A stretch of 64,000 nt of DNA. Origin: RGIG8244 sp045592785. GTDB lineage: Bacteria; Verrucomicrobiota; Lentisphaeria; Victivallales; UBA1829. Positions 25,381 to 34,352 of this stretch are shown one piece after another (position 1 is the first letter of the stretch; every line of letters starts with the position of its first letter). The notes under the pieces were generated by a model. It ran no database searches, had not been told where the DNA came from, and was given only the letters and a program-made list of their open reading frames with translations. Location of the stretch: NCBI GenBank assembly GCA_045592785.1, contig JAZNVL010000048.1, positions 3,966-67,965 of the forward strand, in the 5' to 3' direction. The position numbers were made by a program, and so were the translations under genes.

Positions 25381-28269
25381 TCAAGCCAGCGCAGTGAATC
25401 CGGTATTCTGACTTCTGCTGTTCTGCAGGAGATCGTCAGTTGCACACCCGGCGAACCCGGTTTCCTGCCATGCGTTCAAATCCGGAGTATCAGCGAAAGA
25501 AGACACCAGATCCGTTTTTACGGTGAACTTGCCTTTTTTGACTTTGCTGTAATTATACTCTGCATCATACGCGATCATTTCGTAGGCATATTTTCCCTTA
25601 TCCAGATCCGTGAGCATCCGGCTGCCGGTATCCGCGGAGAGCCACTCTTCCTCCCAGGATATCTGGAATTTATCCGCGGCATCACCGTAGCGCAGGATGT
25701 ACCCTGTGACACCGACGTTATCGGCGGGTGTATCCCAATAGAGTTCAACATCGTTGTTGTATACTTTTGCTTTTGCGGCGACTTTTTTGGGCGGCGTTTT
25801 ATCGTATACCGTGAAGAAATATGTTTCGCTCCATTCGCCTTCATTGTCTGCTTTGTCGACGGCACGGATCCGGATCGTATGGGTGCCGACACTCAATTTA
25901 GAGAGCTTGACAGATTGACGGGAGGATTTGATATATTTTGCCCCGTTATCCAACGAGATCTGATATTTGACCGGTTTTCCTGAATTATCGTATACTTTGT
26001 CCCAGAAGAACGTCGCATTGTACTTGTCGGTCAATTCATCCAGACCGATGCCCGTGACTTGTTCCGGAGCGATCATGTCCTCCATCTTGAATTTCATTTT
26101 TTTCGCTATGCTTTCCAGTCCGGCTTCATCGATGGCGATCACGGAAATGGCAGGTGTGTTTGTCCCGTTCACTTCGAACGTATATGACAGCTGATCGCCG
26201 TCGACTTTGACCGTTTCGTAACCGCAGGTCACTTCATATTCCTTGATGCGCCCACTGTCTGCTGCGGGATCCCAGGAGACGGTGACGGTTGTTTCGTCAT
26301 CCTGTTTTGCGTAGATCTTTTTCATCTTCGGCGGGGTTGTATCCACCACATAAATATTGCGGCTTATTGAGATATTGTTGTCCTCATTGGTTTCATAGAT
26401 GCTCCTGCTGCCATCGGCAACGACATACAATTCGTTTGTGCCGCTGCTCAACAGTTTTGAAGAAAGCGTGTACCTTTTGAAAGCAGATTCGCCTGCACGA
26501 AGGGGATCGATATAGATCCGGTCGATGATTTTGTCGTTGCTGTAAATGTATACATACGAGCCGGCGGCGGTTACGGAACCTCTGTTTTTTACAGAGATGT
26601 CCAATGTTGTTTTGCCGTTCTCCAACAAACCGTTATCCCATGCAAAGAAATCGTCAATAAACAAATCGGCGGCGACGATGTCGGATTTCTTCACATCCAC
26701 GCGGAGCGTTTCCGAACGGTTATTGGTTTCATCCCGCTCTGCAACTTTATTTGTCGCATCTGCTTCCAAATGGAAATCATACGTCCCGACATCCAGATCC
26801 CCGGCTTGGAATGTGTAGGTTTTTGTAACGGAATCGTACCCGCTCAGCGATTCGATGCTGACTTCATCCCAATAGGTGTTCCCGTTGTAAATGTAAACGT
26901 AAGAGGAAGATGCCGATTCTTTGCCGTTATTCTCGATCGTGAAGGTCAATTCCAGCGTATCTTCTGTCGTGATCGAAGACGAGGAGAAGGCGCAGGACGT
27001 GAAGACCAGGTCCGGACTTCTGGTCGTTACTACCGGCGAATTGGAATAGGTCACCGTTTCGGATTTGTTGTTGTTCTCGTTGGATTCTGTTACACTGTTC
27101 CCGCCATCAGCCACCACATAAAATGAGTGTGATCCGGAAAAGCTCGCGGGCGTATAATCGTAGGTGGCGGATTCGCCTGCCGCAAGACTTTTTACTGAGA
27201 CTGAGGCAAGAAGTGAGCCGTTGTCATAGATGTACGCATAAGAGGAGGATGCGGTCGCATTACCGTTGTTTTTTACCGTAAAACTCAACCGTTCCGGATA
27301 ATCGGGCATCCCTGCTTTATCCGGATAATCGCTTGCCGGTGACTTGATGGAAAGTGATGTGATCACAAGATCCGGATATCTTGTCACGGGTTGATCCGGG
27401 GTGGGATCATCGGGATCGGGGGAGGGCGTGGAACCCGATGATTTTGACATGAAAACGGTATAAGAGTATTCCTTGTAGTTGCTGGGCCAGTAAGACCCGG
27501 TACGTTCCACTTTCATGTAATAGTTTTCTCCGGCATACAGATAAACCCGGTTGGAACCTTTTGAAAGGATCAGCGGATTTCCGTTCAGATATTCCTTTCC
27601 CTCGAATACAAAGTTGAGCCCGGCATTGGAAGTCCCGCTCAATCTGCATGTCATGTGATTGTCTGATGCAGAAAAATTGAGAGTATAATATCCGCTGACG
27701 GGAACGCTGAAACTATGATTATCTTCTTTGTCGTAGAACGTTATACTTGCTGTTTCATAGAAAGAACTGACTTTGCCGTGGGAGTATGAATAGGCGTAAT
27801 CATAAATATCACCGGTCGCGTGATCATGTTTTTCCCCCGCAAGAATGTGGCCCAGTTCGTGATCAATGACATCGATCACAAAATCAAGATCGGTTCTCCA
27901 GTCCGCAAGCACAAATGCGTTGTCATTTCTGATCAAGTTGCCTTTGTCGTTCGTTTCTGCGAGCCCGGTATGGATCCCGTAAGATTCGAAGTCATCGGTT
28001 TTTCCCACGAAGACCGTGCTGTATTCTGCGGTATCCGTCGGCTTTTCCGTGGTGAAGACGACACCGGAATCTCCGTATTTTCCGGTAAGTTCCGAGAGGA
28101 TATATGCCTTCTGTTCCTCCGTCATCCCGGAGTCATTCATATCTACATCCAGAAGCAGATCCAGCTCTGGATTGCGATATGTCGTCGTTTCTCCGTCAAA
28201 GTCCAGATAGACGTATTGCACATCATAACCTTCCGTCGTTTGTCCTGCAAACAAATCATATTCATTCAT
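25381..28269 (-). CDS. Large metzincin-like protein with CARDB and Fn3 repeats
   Basis: A 962-residue protein. Residues 137-148 read HELGHILAGEKH, a perfect metzincin zinc motif (HExxHxxGxxH), followed by Asp-His. A Met-turn is not obvious in the next 60 residues. A beta-rich domain (about 165-275) follows, then a Pro/Asp linker (about 280-300), three CARDB-type adhesion repeats (about 305-650, each with an ENNNKSE-like motif), three fibronectin-III-like domains (about 655-930) and a short C-terminal tail ending in TGFTALA. There is no N-terminal signal peptide: it starts MNEYDLFAGQ. An exported protein without a leader suggests type I or another C-terminal-signal secretion route; that is inference. 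ATG 28269 follows AAAAGGAGTCC. Confidence 0.8.
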   Translation of the reverse strand: MNEYDLFAGQTTEGYDVQYVYLDFDGETTTYRNPELDLLLDVDMNDSGMTEEQKAYILSELTGKYGDSGVVFTTEKPTDTAEYSTVFVGKTDDFESYGIHTGLAETNDKGNLIRNDNAFVLADWRTDLDFVIDVIDHELGHILAGEKHDHATGDIYDYAYSYSHGKVSSFYETASITFYDKEDNHSFSVPVSGYYTLNFSASDNHMTCRLSGTSNAGLNFVFEGKEYLNGNPLILSKGSNRVYLYAGENYYMKVERTGSYWPSNYKEYSYTVFMSKSSGSTPSPDPDDPTPDQPVTRYPDLVITSLSIKSPASDYPDKAGMPDYPERLSFTVKNNGNATASSSYAYIYDNGSLLASVSVKSLAAGESATYDYTPASFSGSHSFYVVADGGNSVTESNENNNKSETVTYSNSPVVTTRSPDLVFTSCAFSSSSITTEDTLELTFTIENNGKESASSSYVYIYNGNTYWDEVSIESLSGYDSVTKTYTFQAGDLDVGTYDFHLEADATNKVAERDETNNRSETLRVDVKKSDIVAADLFIDDFFAWDNGLLENGKTTLDISVKNRGSVTAAGSYVYIYSNDKIIDRIYIDPLRAGESAFKRYTLSSKLLSSGTNELYVVADGSRSIYETNEDNNISISRNIYVVDTTPPKMKKIYAKQDDETTVTVSWDPAADSGRIKEYEVTCGYETVKVDGDQLSYTFEVNGTNTPAISVIAIDEAGLESIAKKMKFKMEDMIAPEQVTGIGLDELTDKYNATFFWDKVYDNSGKPVKYQISLDNGAKYIKSSRQSVKLSKLSVGTHTIRIRAVDKADNEGEWSETYFFTVYDKTPPKKVAAKAKVYNNDVELYWDTPADNVGVTGYILRYGDAADKFQISWEEEWLSADTGSRMLTDLDKGKYAYEMIAYDAEYNYSKVKKGKFTVKTDLVSSFADTPDLNAWQETGFAGCATDDLLQNSRSQNTGFTALA

Positions 28270-28303
28270 AATAACGGGACTCCTTTTGATCCGGGTTGAA
28301 GAT

Positions 28304-28367
28304 ACTGTAACGATAGTGCATTATGGGTGGAACAGGTCTAATATATCATATCGTTACAGTTTGTCAA
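28304..28367 (-). promoter_or_regulatory. Promoter flanked by perfect 12-bp inverted repeats
   Basis: On the minus strand TTGACA (28367-28362), 16 nt, TATATT (28345-28340). ACTGTAACGATA (28304-28315) and its exact complement (28349-28360) are 33 nt apart: one arm fills the -35/-10 spacer and the other lies in the leader just before the ribosome site. This is a two-site operator layout for the metzincin gene. Confidence 0.8.
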
Positions 28368-28394
28368 GAGAAAGTTGACATTTTTTACAACTGT

Positions 28395-29171
28395 TTACTC
28401 CGTGTTGATGTGATTGGCGATCCTCTGCTTCCGGTATTCCGCCGGGCGCATGGCGTATTCCCGCAGAAAACGTTTCCGGAAATAAGTCATGTCGGAGAAT
28501 CCGCTGGCGTACGCCGCTTCCTTGATGGAGACATATCCGCTCTGCAGTAATTTCGCCGCATGATGCAGCCGGACACGGTTCAGATGATCGGTGATTGCAC
28601 ACTGAAAACGCTGTTTGAAGATCCTGCCCAGATAATCGGCGTTGCAGTGAAGTTCCTCTGCGATCACGGCTGTGGATATGGGATCGGCAAACCGGAGTTT
28701 GATGAATTGTTTCGCGGATTCCGCCAGACGGTGTGCCGCGTTCTGTTCCGCCCCGGCGGACCGCTTTGTTTCGTGAAGGAGCAGGGCGAGCAGCAGATCG
28801 CAGCTCGTCTGATTTTCCGGAATATTCTGTTCAGTCAGAAGCTGTGCAAAATAATTGCCCATGACATCGGCGCGTGCGGCGTGTCCGCTTTGCGGGAATA
28901 CGGCAAGCTTTTCCGGGTCTCCGGTGAAGTGTCCCCAGAAAAAAGTGAGGTTGGCAGGGTAGGGAATCGTCCCCCCGTGTTTCCGTCCCGGGTAAAGGAA
29001 CAGAAAATCGCCGCTGTGGAGTGTGAACTGCTGTTCTTCTTCGAACATGCCCAGCGTGCCGGAGATCACAAAAATGAGTTCCATATTGCTGATTTTCCGG
29101 GTGACATGACGTCCTTTCCCCCGGGAAATGAACTTGCCACCGCTCTGGAAATGAAAATCGGGCTGTATCAT
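28395..29171 (-). CDS. AraC-family transcriptional regulator
   Basis: A 258-residue regulator with an N-terminal cupin-type ligand-binding domain (about 10-110, with LHSGDFLFLYPGRKHGG) and a C-terminal double helix-turn-helix AraC domain (about 155-250, AEELHCNADYLGRIFKQRF and IKEAAYASGFSDMTYFRKRF). It is divergent from the GH127 gene, so it probably activates that gene in response to an arabinose-type ligand. This is positional inference. It also lies upstream of the metzincin gene, but that gene has its own promoter. ATG 29171 follows AAGGAGCAG. Confidence 0.93.
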   Translation of the reverse strand: MIQPDFHFQSGGKFISRGKGRHVTRKISNMELIFVISGTLGMFEEEQQFTLHSGDFLFLYPGRKHGGTIPYPANLTFFWGHFTGDPEKLAVFPQSGHAARADVMGNYFAQLLTEQNIPENQTSCDLLLALLLHETKRSAGAEQNAAHRLAESAKQFIKLRFADPISTAVIAEELHCNADYLGRIFKQRFQCAITDHLNRVRLHHAAKLLQSGYVSIKEAAYASGFSDMTYFRKRFLREYAMRPAEYRKQRIANHINTE

Positions 29172-29227
29172 AATATCTGCTCCTTGAAAAAGTCGGAATA
29201 GTCTTGTTTTTCTTGTAATTTATCATC

Positions 29228-29256
29228 TTGCAGAGAAAATGCAAGCATGGTATAGT
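29228..29256 (+). promoter_or_regulatory. Promoter of the GH127 gene
   Basis: TTGCAG (29228-29233), 17 nt, TATAGT (29251-29256). The 80-nt leader to the ATG at 29338 contains AAAAGGA. Confidence 0.65.
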
Positions 29257-29337
29257 AAAAAAGATAACAAACAATATCATTCGTGATGCAAACGGAAAAA
29301 ACATCATGCGTGGTATGATAACAAAAGGATCTTTTTT

Positions 29338-31218
29338 ATGAGTATCTACACAAGACCCGGCGTGACCGATGTCCGCCCCGCTGACCCCGTATTTGCCCGT
29401 CGTATTCAAGCCTGTATCGATGGGACCATCCCCGAAACCATCGCGAAAACCGAAGAAACCGGCAGGATCGATGCGTTCCGCCTGAACTGGCGGCCCGGTA
29501 TGGCGAAAATGCCCCATATCTTCTGGGATTCCGATACCGCAAAGGTGTTGGAAGGTATGGCGTATTGTCTGGCGATCAGCCCGGATCCCGAACTGGAAAA
29601 GAAGTATGACGAATGGGTGGATCTCATTGTTTCCGCACAGCAGCCGGATGGTTATCTCAATACGTTTTTCACTGTGGTGGAACCGGAAAAACGCTGGAGC
29701 AACCTGCAGGACTGTCATGAACTGTATTGCGCCGGACACCTCATCGAAGCCGCAGTAGCCGGATATCAGTGTCTGGGTAAACGCAAACTGCTGGATTGTC
29801 TCTGCCGGTACGCCGATTATATCGACTCCGTGTTCGGGATCGGCCCCGGAAAACGCAGAGCGTGGCCCGGACATCAGGAGATCGAACTGGCGTTGATCAA
29901 ACTTTACCGTGTGACCGGGAACGAACGGTACCGGGATCTTGCCGCCTACTTCATCAATGACCGCGGCACGGAACCTCATGTTTACTGTATGGAAATGGTG
30001 AAACTCAAAGGAGAAGACATCAGTCATTTCTCTCCGCAGTCCTATGTTTCCCATCAGGCACATATCCCCGCCCGGGAACAGAAAGAAGCGGTGGGACACT
30101 CCGTTCGTGCGGTATACTTTTACGCCGGGATGGCGGATGTCGCCGACCTCACCGATGATACTGAACTTCTGGAAGTATGCGACCGTCTTTTCGACTCCAT
30201 CGCCACAAAACGGATGTATATCACCGGCGGGATCGGTTCCACGTTCCTGGGGGAAAAGTTCACCAAAGATTACGACTTGCAGAACGGGTCGCTGATGTAT
30301 GCGGAAAGCTGCGCCGCCATGGGCCTTGTTCAGTTTGCACTCCGTATGTTCCATATCACGGGCAAACAGAAATATCTGGATGTGGCGGAACGCGCGTTGT
30401 ATAACGGTGTGCTTTCCGGTATCAATCTTGCCGGTGACCGGTTCTTCTACACCAATTATCTGGAAATGGATGAGAACCTGGCGTTTTACGGGGCAGGCGC
30501 AGCCGAACGTCAGCCCTGGTTCGGATGTCCCTGCTGTCCCACCAGTTTCTCCCGGTTCATGCCCCAGTTGGGATCCTTCCTCTGGTCCGTCGGGGAGAAC
30601 GCCATCGTGATGAATATCGCCGCCGCCTGTCACGCCGATCTCACCATGGGCAACGGGAAGAAAGTCGCCGTGACGGTCTCCGGCGCGTATCCTTATGACG
30701 GAGCGGTCCGGATCACTTTGGAAACCGCAGGGGACTATGAACTCATTCTGCAGATCCCCGCCTGGTGCAAAAAGTATTCTGTGAAAGTCAATGGCGCAGA
30801 ATGCGGCACCGCGATCAAACGCAACTGGTCCGCCGGTGATGTGGTGGAACTCACGTTGGATATGCCCGTCATGATCATCCGTGCCAATCCGAAACTCACC
30901 AATAACCTGGGACGCGTGGCATTGCAGCGCGGTCCGGTACTCTATACGCTGGAACAGGTGGACCAGACATATCCTGTCCGCGAAACGATCCTGGATCTTT
31001 CCAGAGGATTCCGTCTGACCACGGTGGAAGGTCTGCCGGAAGGTACGGTCGCCATTGCCGGGGAAGCGGTCCGCGAGATCTGCAGTGATGATTCCCTGTA
31101 TACGGAATCGGTGCCCACATACGAAAAGGCATCGTTCGTTGCGATCCCGTACGCACTCTGGCAGAACCGCGGGATTGCCAATATGTCCACATGGAACCGT
31201 TTCGTGCAGGAGTTCTGA
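29338..31218 (+). CDS. GH127 beta-L-arabinofuranosidase-like hydrolase
   Basis: A 626-residue protein of the DUF1680/GH127 family: an (alpha/alpha)6 barrel followed by two beta-sandwich domains. The zinc and catalytic residues known from the family map to Glu323 and Cys325 (YAESCAAMG) and Cys399-Cys400 (GCPCCPTS). Cys400 would be the nucleophile. There is no signal peptide, so it likely acts in the cytoplasm on imported beta-L-arabinofuranosides or a related sugar. It is divergent from an AraC-type regulator and ends in a strong hairpin terminator, so it is probably a single-gene unit. AAAGGA lies 9 nt before the ATG. Confidence 0.93.
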   Translation: MSIYTRPGVTDVRPADPVFARRIQACIDGTIPETIAKTEETGRIDAFRLNWRPGMAKMPHIFWDSDTAKVLEGMAYCLAISPDPELEKKYDEWVDLIVSAQQPDGYLNTFFTVVEPEKRWSNLQDCHELYCAGHLIEAAVAGYQCLGKRKLLDCLCRYADYIDSVFGIGPGKRRAWPGHQEIELALIKLYRVTGNERYRDLAAYFINDRGTEPHVYCMEMVKLKGEDISHFSPQSYVSHQAHIPAREQKEAVGHSVRAVYFYAGMADVADLTDDTELLEVCDRLFDSIATKRMYITGGIGSTFLGEKFTKDYDLQNGSLMYAESCAAMGLVQFALRMFHITGKQKYLDVAERALYNGVLSGINLAGDRFFYTNYLEMDENLAFYGAGAAERQPWFGCPCCPTSFSRFMPQLGSFLWSVGENAIVMNIAAACHADLTMGNGKKVAVTVSGAYPYDGAVRITLETAGDYELILQIPAWCKKYSVKVNGAECGTAIKRNWSAGDVVELTLDMPVMIIRANPKLTNNLGRVALQRGPVLYTLEQVDQTYPVRETILDLSRGFRLTTVEGLPEGTVAIAGEAVREICSDDSLYTESVPTYEKASFVAIPYALWQNRGIANMSTWNRFVQEF

Positions 31219-31247
31219 TCACACCGGCAGTGTATATACAAACAAAA

Positions 31248-31301
31248 CGTCTTCGTCTCACAGGAGAATAAATCTCTTCATGAGGCGAAGACGCTTTTTT
31301 T
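31248..31301 (+). terminator. Rho-independent terminator after GH127
   Basis: CGTCTTCGTCTCA (31248-31260) pairs with TGAGGCGAAGACG (31281-31293, one G-U pair) around a 20-nt loop, followed by C and seven T (31295-31301). Confidence 0.85.
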
Positions 31302-31316
31302 CGGGATATCGGATCG

Positions 31317-32252
31317 TTATCCGTTCTGTTCGCTGAGCAAAGCATCGCGATATGCTTTGACTGCGATTTCCAATCCCTGATCGAAATTGAATTCGGGTTT
31401 GAATCCGGTGGATTTGAGTTTATCCACACAGGCGGAAGAGTGTTTCACGTCGCCCGCGCGTTCCGGCAGGTGAACGATCTTGGATTTGGAACCCAGGATC
31501 TTCACGATCTTTTCCGCCAGATCGTTGATGGTGAGACGTCCGCCGTAAGCCACGTTATACACCCCGGTGAATTCGCTTTCCGCCATAAATGCGTTGGCAG
31601 CCGCGATGTCTTTCACAAAGATGAAGTCGCGGGTCTGTTCGCCGTCACCGAAGATGGTGATATCTTCATTCTGAAGAGCTTTCGTGATGAAGATGGGCAC
31701 GGCGGCGGCGTATGCGCTTTTCGGGTTCTGACGGGGACCGAACACGTTGAAGTAACGCAGACATGCCGTGGAAAGACGTCCTTCCTTCGCAAACATGTTG
31801 CAATAGTATTCGTCATCCAGTTTCGTGATGGCGTAAGGACTCTTGGGTTCGGGGAACATGGTTTCCACTTTGGGGCAGACCGGGTTGTCGCCGTAGATGG
31901 CGGCGCTGGTGCTGAGGACCAGTTTTTTGACCCCGGCTTTTGCTGCTTCTTCCAGCACGACGATGGTCCCGAGAGAGTTGATGCGGTTGCATTCCACGAT
32001 TTCGGTCATGGATTCGGGGACGCTGATCATGGCGGCGAGGTGGAAGATGTAATCCACGCCCTGGACCGCTTTCGCCACAACGGCGCGGTCGGTGATGTCG
32101 CCTTCGATCAATTCGTATTCCATTCCCGCGAGATTTTTGATGTTGCCGGACCGGAAGTTATCCAGAATACGGATATGGGCTTTGCCCTGATACCGTTCCA
32201 CGATGTGACTGCCGATAAAACCGGCACCGCCAGTTACAAGAATCGTTTTCAT
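31317..32252 (-). CDS. NAD-dependent UDP-sugar 4-epimerase (GalE/WbpP-like)
   Basis: A 311-residue extended SDR. The Rossmann motif GGAGFIG is at residues 8-14, the active site has Ser115/Ser116 and Tyr140-x3-Lys144 (PYAITKLDDEYY), and the RYFNVFGPRQNP stretch is typical of UDP-hexose or UDP-HexNAc 4-epimerases. It is the last gene of a four-gene operon after a ROK-like protein, a nucleotidyltransferase and a NahK-like kinase, and overlaps the kinase by 4 nt (ATGA). In that setting it would interconvert UDP-GlcNAc and UDP-GalNAc, or the unacetylated pair. GlcNAc versus Glc preference cannot be read here. Confidence 0.9.
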   Translation of the reverse strand: MKTILVTGGAGFIGSHIVERYQGKAHIRILDNFRSGNIKNLAGMEYELIEGDITDRAVVAKAVQGVDYIFHLAAMISVPESMTEIVECNRINSLGTIVVLEEAAKAGVKKLVLSTSAAIYGDNPVCPKVETMFPEPKSPYAITKLDDEYYCNMFAKEGRLSTACLRYFNVFGPRQNPKSAYAAAVPIFITKALQNEDITIFGDGEQTRDFIFVKDIAAANAFMAESEFTGVYNVAYGGRLTINDLAEKIVKILGSKSKIVHLPERAGDVKHSSACVDKLKSTGFKPEFNFDQGLEIAVKAYRDALLSEQNG

Positions 32253-33355
32253 TTTGCTGTGAGACTCCGCATGATTTCGTTCATTTTATCTTCCTGTTCC
32301 ATCAGGCTTTCCACCAGTTTGAACTGGGTACGGCAACGGTCCAGATTGTGTCCGGGACGGGATGTCTTGAAGTAATGGTCGCCATCCAGATAGTCCGTGA
32401 GGAACCGGAGCCCGATTTCGAAAGTGATGAGTTCGCCGGAGAAGGGCATGAGCTCAATTTCTTTATCGGTGAGACAACCGCCTGCGCCTTCCAGGAATCC
32501 CTTTGCCAATGCTTCAAACATTTCCATGCGGGCATAGACTTTTGTGAGATCCTTTTCGTCTTCGGCGGCAGGACTTGTGCTTGTACGCATCAGGTCGCCG
32601 AAGTCATAAAGGGAAACGCCGGGCATTACGGTATCCAGGTCGATCACGCAGATCCCTTCACCGGATTCATCATCCAGCATCACGTTGTTGATCTTGGTAT
32701 CGTTGTGCGTGACACGTTCCGGCAGACCGCCGTTTGCAAGCAGATCCACGAAGACCGGCGCCATCGCCTTGTGATTTTTCGCAAATTCGATTTCTTTCTG
32801 TGCCGCTTCGATACGATCGGAGGGCGCAAGGGCGAGAACGCGTTCGAAATCGGCGTAGCGTGACGGCGTATTGTGGAAGTTGGGGATCACTTCATGGAGC
32901 CGTTCGCCGGGCAGGTCAGCCAGAAGCTGCTGGAATGCGCCGAAGGCTTTTGCCGCCTGATACGCAAAATCCGGAGATTCCAGAATGTCATACGTCCGGG
33001 CGCGTTCGATGAACAGATATACACGCCAGACGCATTTGTTTTCATCGGTGTAGCTGTATTTGCCATCGGTGGTATTCACCAGTGTCAGGGCGCGACGGGT
33101 GGCATCTTTCTTCCCCGTCAAACGCTTCTTGGAGTGTTCCAGAACACGGGAAATGTTTTCCATGAGTTCATCCGGCTTCTTGAAGATGTCCGTGTTGATG
33201 CGCTGCATGATGTAACGGACCTGGTATCCCGCCTGATTGTAGACCACCAGGAACGTATCATTGATATGGCCGGAACCATACCGTTCATACCAGAGGAAAT
33301 CCCCCAGTATTTCGAAGTGAGATGCGATCTCTTTGACGTTGTGCTGAATTTTCAT
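32249..33355 (-). CDS. N-acetylhexosamine 1-kinase-like (APH-fold) kinase
   Basis: A 368-residue kinase of the aminoglycoside phosphotransferase fold. The catalytic loop is THNDTKINNVMLDD (His217, Asp219) and the metal site is VIDLDTVMPG (Asp239, Asp241), the arrangement of NahK/LnpB from the lacto-N-biose pathway. It would use ATP to make GlcNAc-1-P or GalNAc-1-P, bypassing the usual 6-phosphate route. It overlaps the epimerase start by 4 nt and is 74 nt after the nucleotidyltransferase, separated by a 12-bp hairpin. The ribosome site is weak (AAAAGATCAATT). The substrate is inferred from family and operon. Confidence 0.88.
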   Translation of the reverse strand: MKIQHNVKEIASHFEILGDFLWYERYGSGHINDTFLVVYNQAGYQVRYIMQRINTDIFKKPDELMENISRVLEHSKKRLTGKKDATRRALTLVNTTDGKYSYTDENKCVWRVYLFIERARTYDILESPDFAYQAAKAFGAFQQLLADLPGERLHEVIPNFHNTPSRYADFERVLALAPSDRIEAAQKEIEFAKNHKAMAPVFVDLLANGGLPERVTHNDTKINNVMLDDESGEGICVIDLDTVMPGVSLYDFGDLMRTSTSPAAEDEKDLTKVYARMEMFEALAKGFLEGAGGCLTDKEIELMPFSGELITFEIGLRFLTDYLDGDHYFKTSRPGHNLDRCRTQFKLVESLMEQEDKMNEIMRSLTAK

Positions 33356-33384
33356 AATTGATCTTTTTTTTGTTGAAAATGAGA

Positions 33385-33413
33385 ACAGCGGAACAGGGGA
33401 TCTGTTCCGCTGT
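33385..33413 (-). promoter_or_regulatory. Intercistronic 12-bp perfect hairpin
   Basis: ACAGCGGAACAG (33385-33396) and its exact complement (33402-33413) around a 5-nt loop, between the nucleotidyltransferase stop and the kinase start. No U-tract follows directly on the minus strand. It may attenuate transcription or set segment-specific mRNA stability within the operon. Confidence 0.7.
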
Positions 33414-33429
33414 GTAGTACATCCCCGGA

Positions 33430-34329
33430 TCAGAAGATCCGTTCCGGATAATCTCCGGCAGCGATCAGTGCTTTGATGTTGGCTTGCACGGAAGGCTTGT
33501 CTTCCCGGTACGTCACACCGAACCAGGAGTCTTCGCTTTCCAGAACGCGCACGGAGGCTTTCTTTTCTGCAATGAGTTCTTCCACCACAAACGGGATGAA
33601 GAATTCACTTTTGAGTTCCTTGCCATGCTGTTCCAGGAAGGTGACGAACCGTGTTTTGAGTTCCGCGAACAGTGTGGGCTTGAAACCCCAGAAGTTCATG
33701 GAGGCGATCTCATCACCCGTGAAGTCGATCACAGTTCCTTCGCCGTCATCAAAACGCGCTGTTCCGTTCCCGGTGGAAGCGATTTTCGTGCGTTCCACCA
33801 CTTCTGTAAGGATCCCGTTTTCTGTATTGCAGATCCCGCGGGCAACGGTCCCGAATTCGGAAAGCGTTTTCTTCAACGGATAACCGACCATGTAGTGCAT
33901 GGCAGGATCGGTGTCTTCCGACAGTGCCTTGCCGATAAGTGCATACGCACTCTTGCCGTAAAAGTCGTCCGCGTTGATGGCGGAGAACGGTTCATTGATG
34001 AGGTCGGCGGCAGACAGGATGGCGTGTCCGGTACCCCAGGGTTTCACACGGCCTTCGGGCACGGTGAAGGGGGCGGGGAGTGCATCCAGCTGCTGGAACG
34101 CGTATTCCACCTGGATCTTATCTTCCCAGCGTTTGCTCACGAGGGAACGGAATTCTTCTTCGATGTCGTGACGGATCACGAAAACGACTTTGCCGAATCC
34201 GGCGCGGATCGCATCGAAAATGGAATAGTCAAGAATGATTTCGCCGTTGGGACCGACCGGGTCGATCTGTTTGAGTCCGCCGTAACGGCTGCCCATTCCG
34301 GCAGCGAGCACCAGCAATGTTGGTTTCAT
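33430..34329 (-). CDS. Sugar-1-phosphate nucleotidyltransferase family protein
   Basis: A 299-residue NTP-transferase. The signature is LAAGMGSRYGGLKQ (about residues 8-21). INADDFYG (about 128) supplies the metal-binding Asp pair, and VVERTKI follows. Members of this group are often annotated as UTP-glucose-1-phosphate uridylyltransferase-like and act on sugar-1-phosphates. Between a ROK-like protein and a NahK-like kinase, it is the natural candidate to turn HexNAc-1-P into UDP-HexNAc. It is shorter than LnpC of bifidobacteria, so it would be a non-orthologous replacement. ATG 34329 follows AAAGGATATT. Confidence 0.88.
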   Translation of the reverse strand: MKPTLLVLAAGMGSRYGGLKQIDPVGPNGEIILDYSIFDAIRAGFGKVVFVIRHDIEEEFRSLVSKRWEDKIQVEYAFQQLDALPAPFTVPEGRVKPWGTGHAILSAADLINEPFSAINADDFYGKSAYALIGKALSEDTDPAMHYMVGYPLKKTLSEFGTVARGICNTENGILTEVVERTKIASTGNGTARFDDGEGTVIDFTGDEIASMNFWGFKPTLFAELKTRFVTFLEQHGKELKSEFFIPFVVEELIAEKKASVRVLESEDSWFGVTYREDKPSVQANIKALIAAGDYPERIF

Positions 34330-34352
34330 ATCGCAAATATCCTTTCGTATGA

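Noticed and set aside
28831..30633. A 600-residue open frame on the minus strand
   Set aside because: It covers the AraC promoter region and is antisense to GH127, whose zinc-site residues are intact.
31219..31316. A small RNA gene between GH127 and the epimerase
   Set aside because: The only structure is the terminator hairpin of GH127, and no separate promoter is visible.
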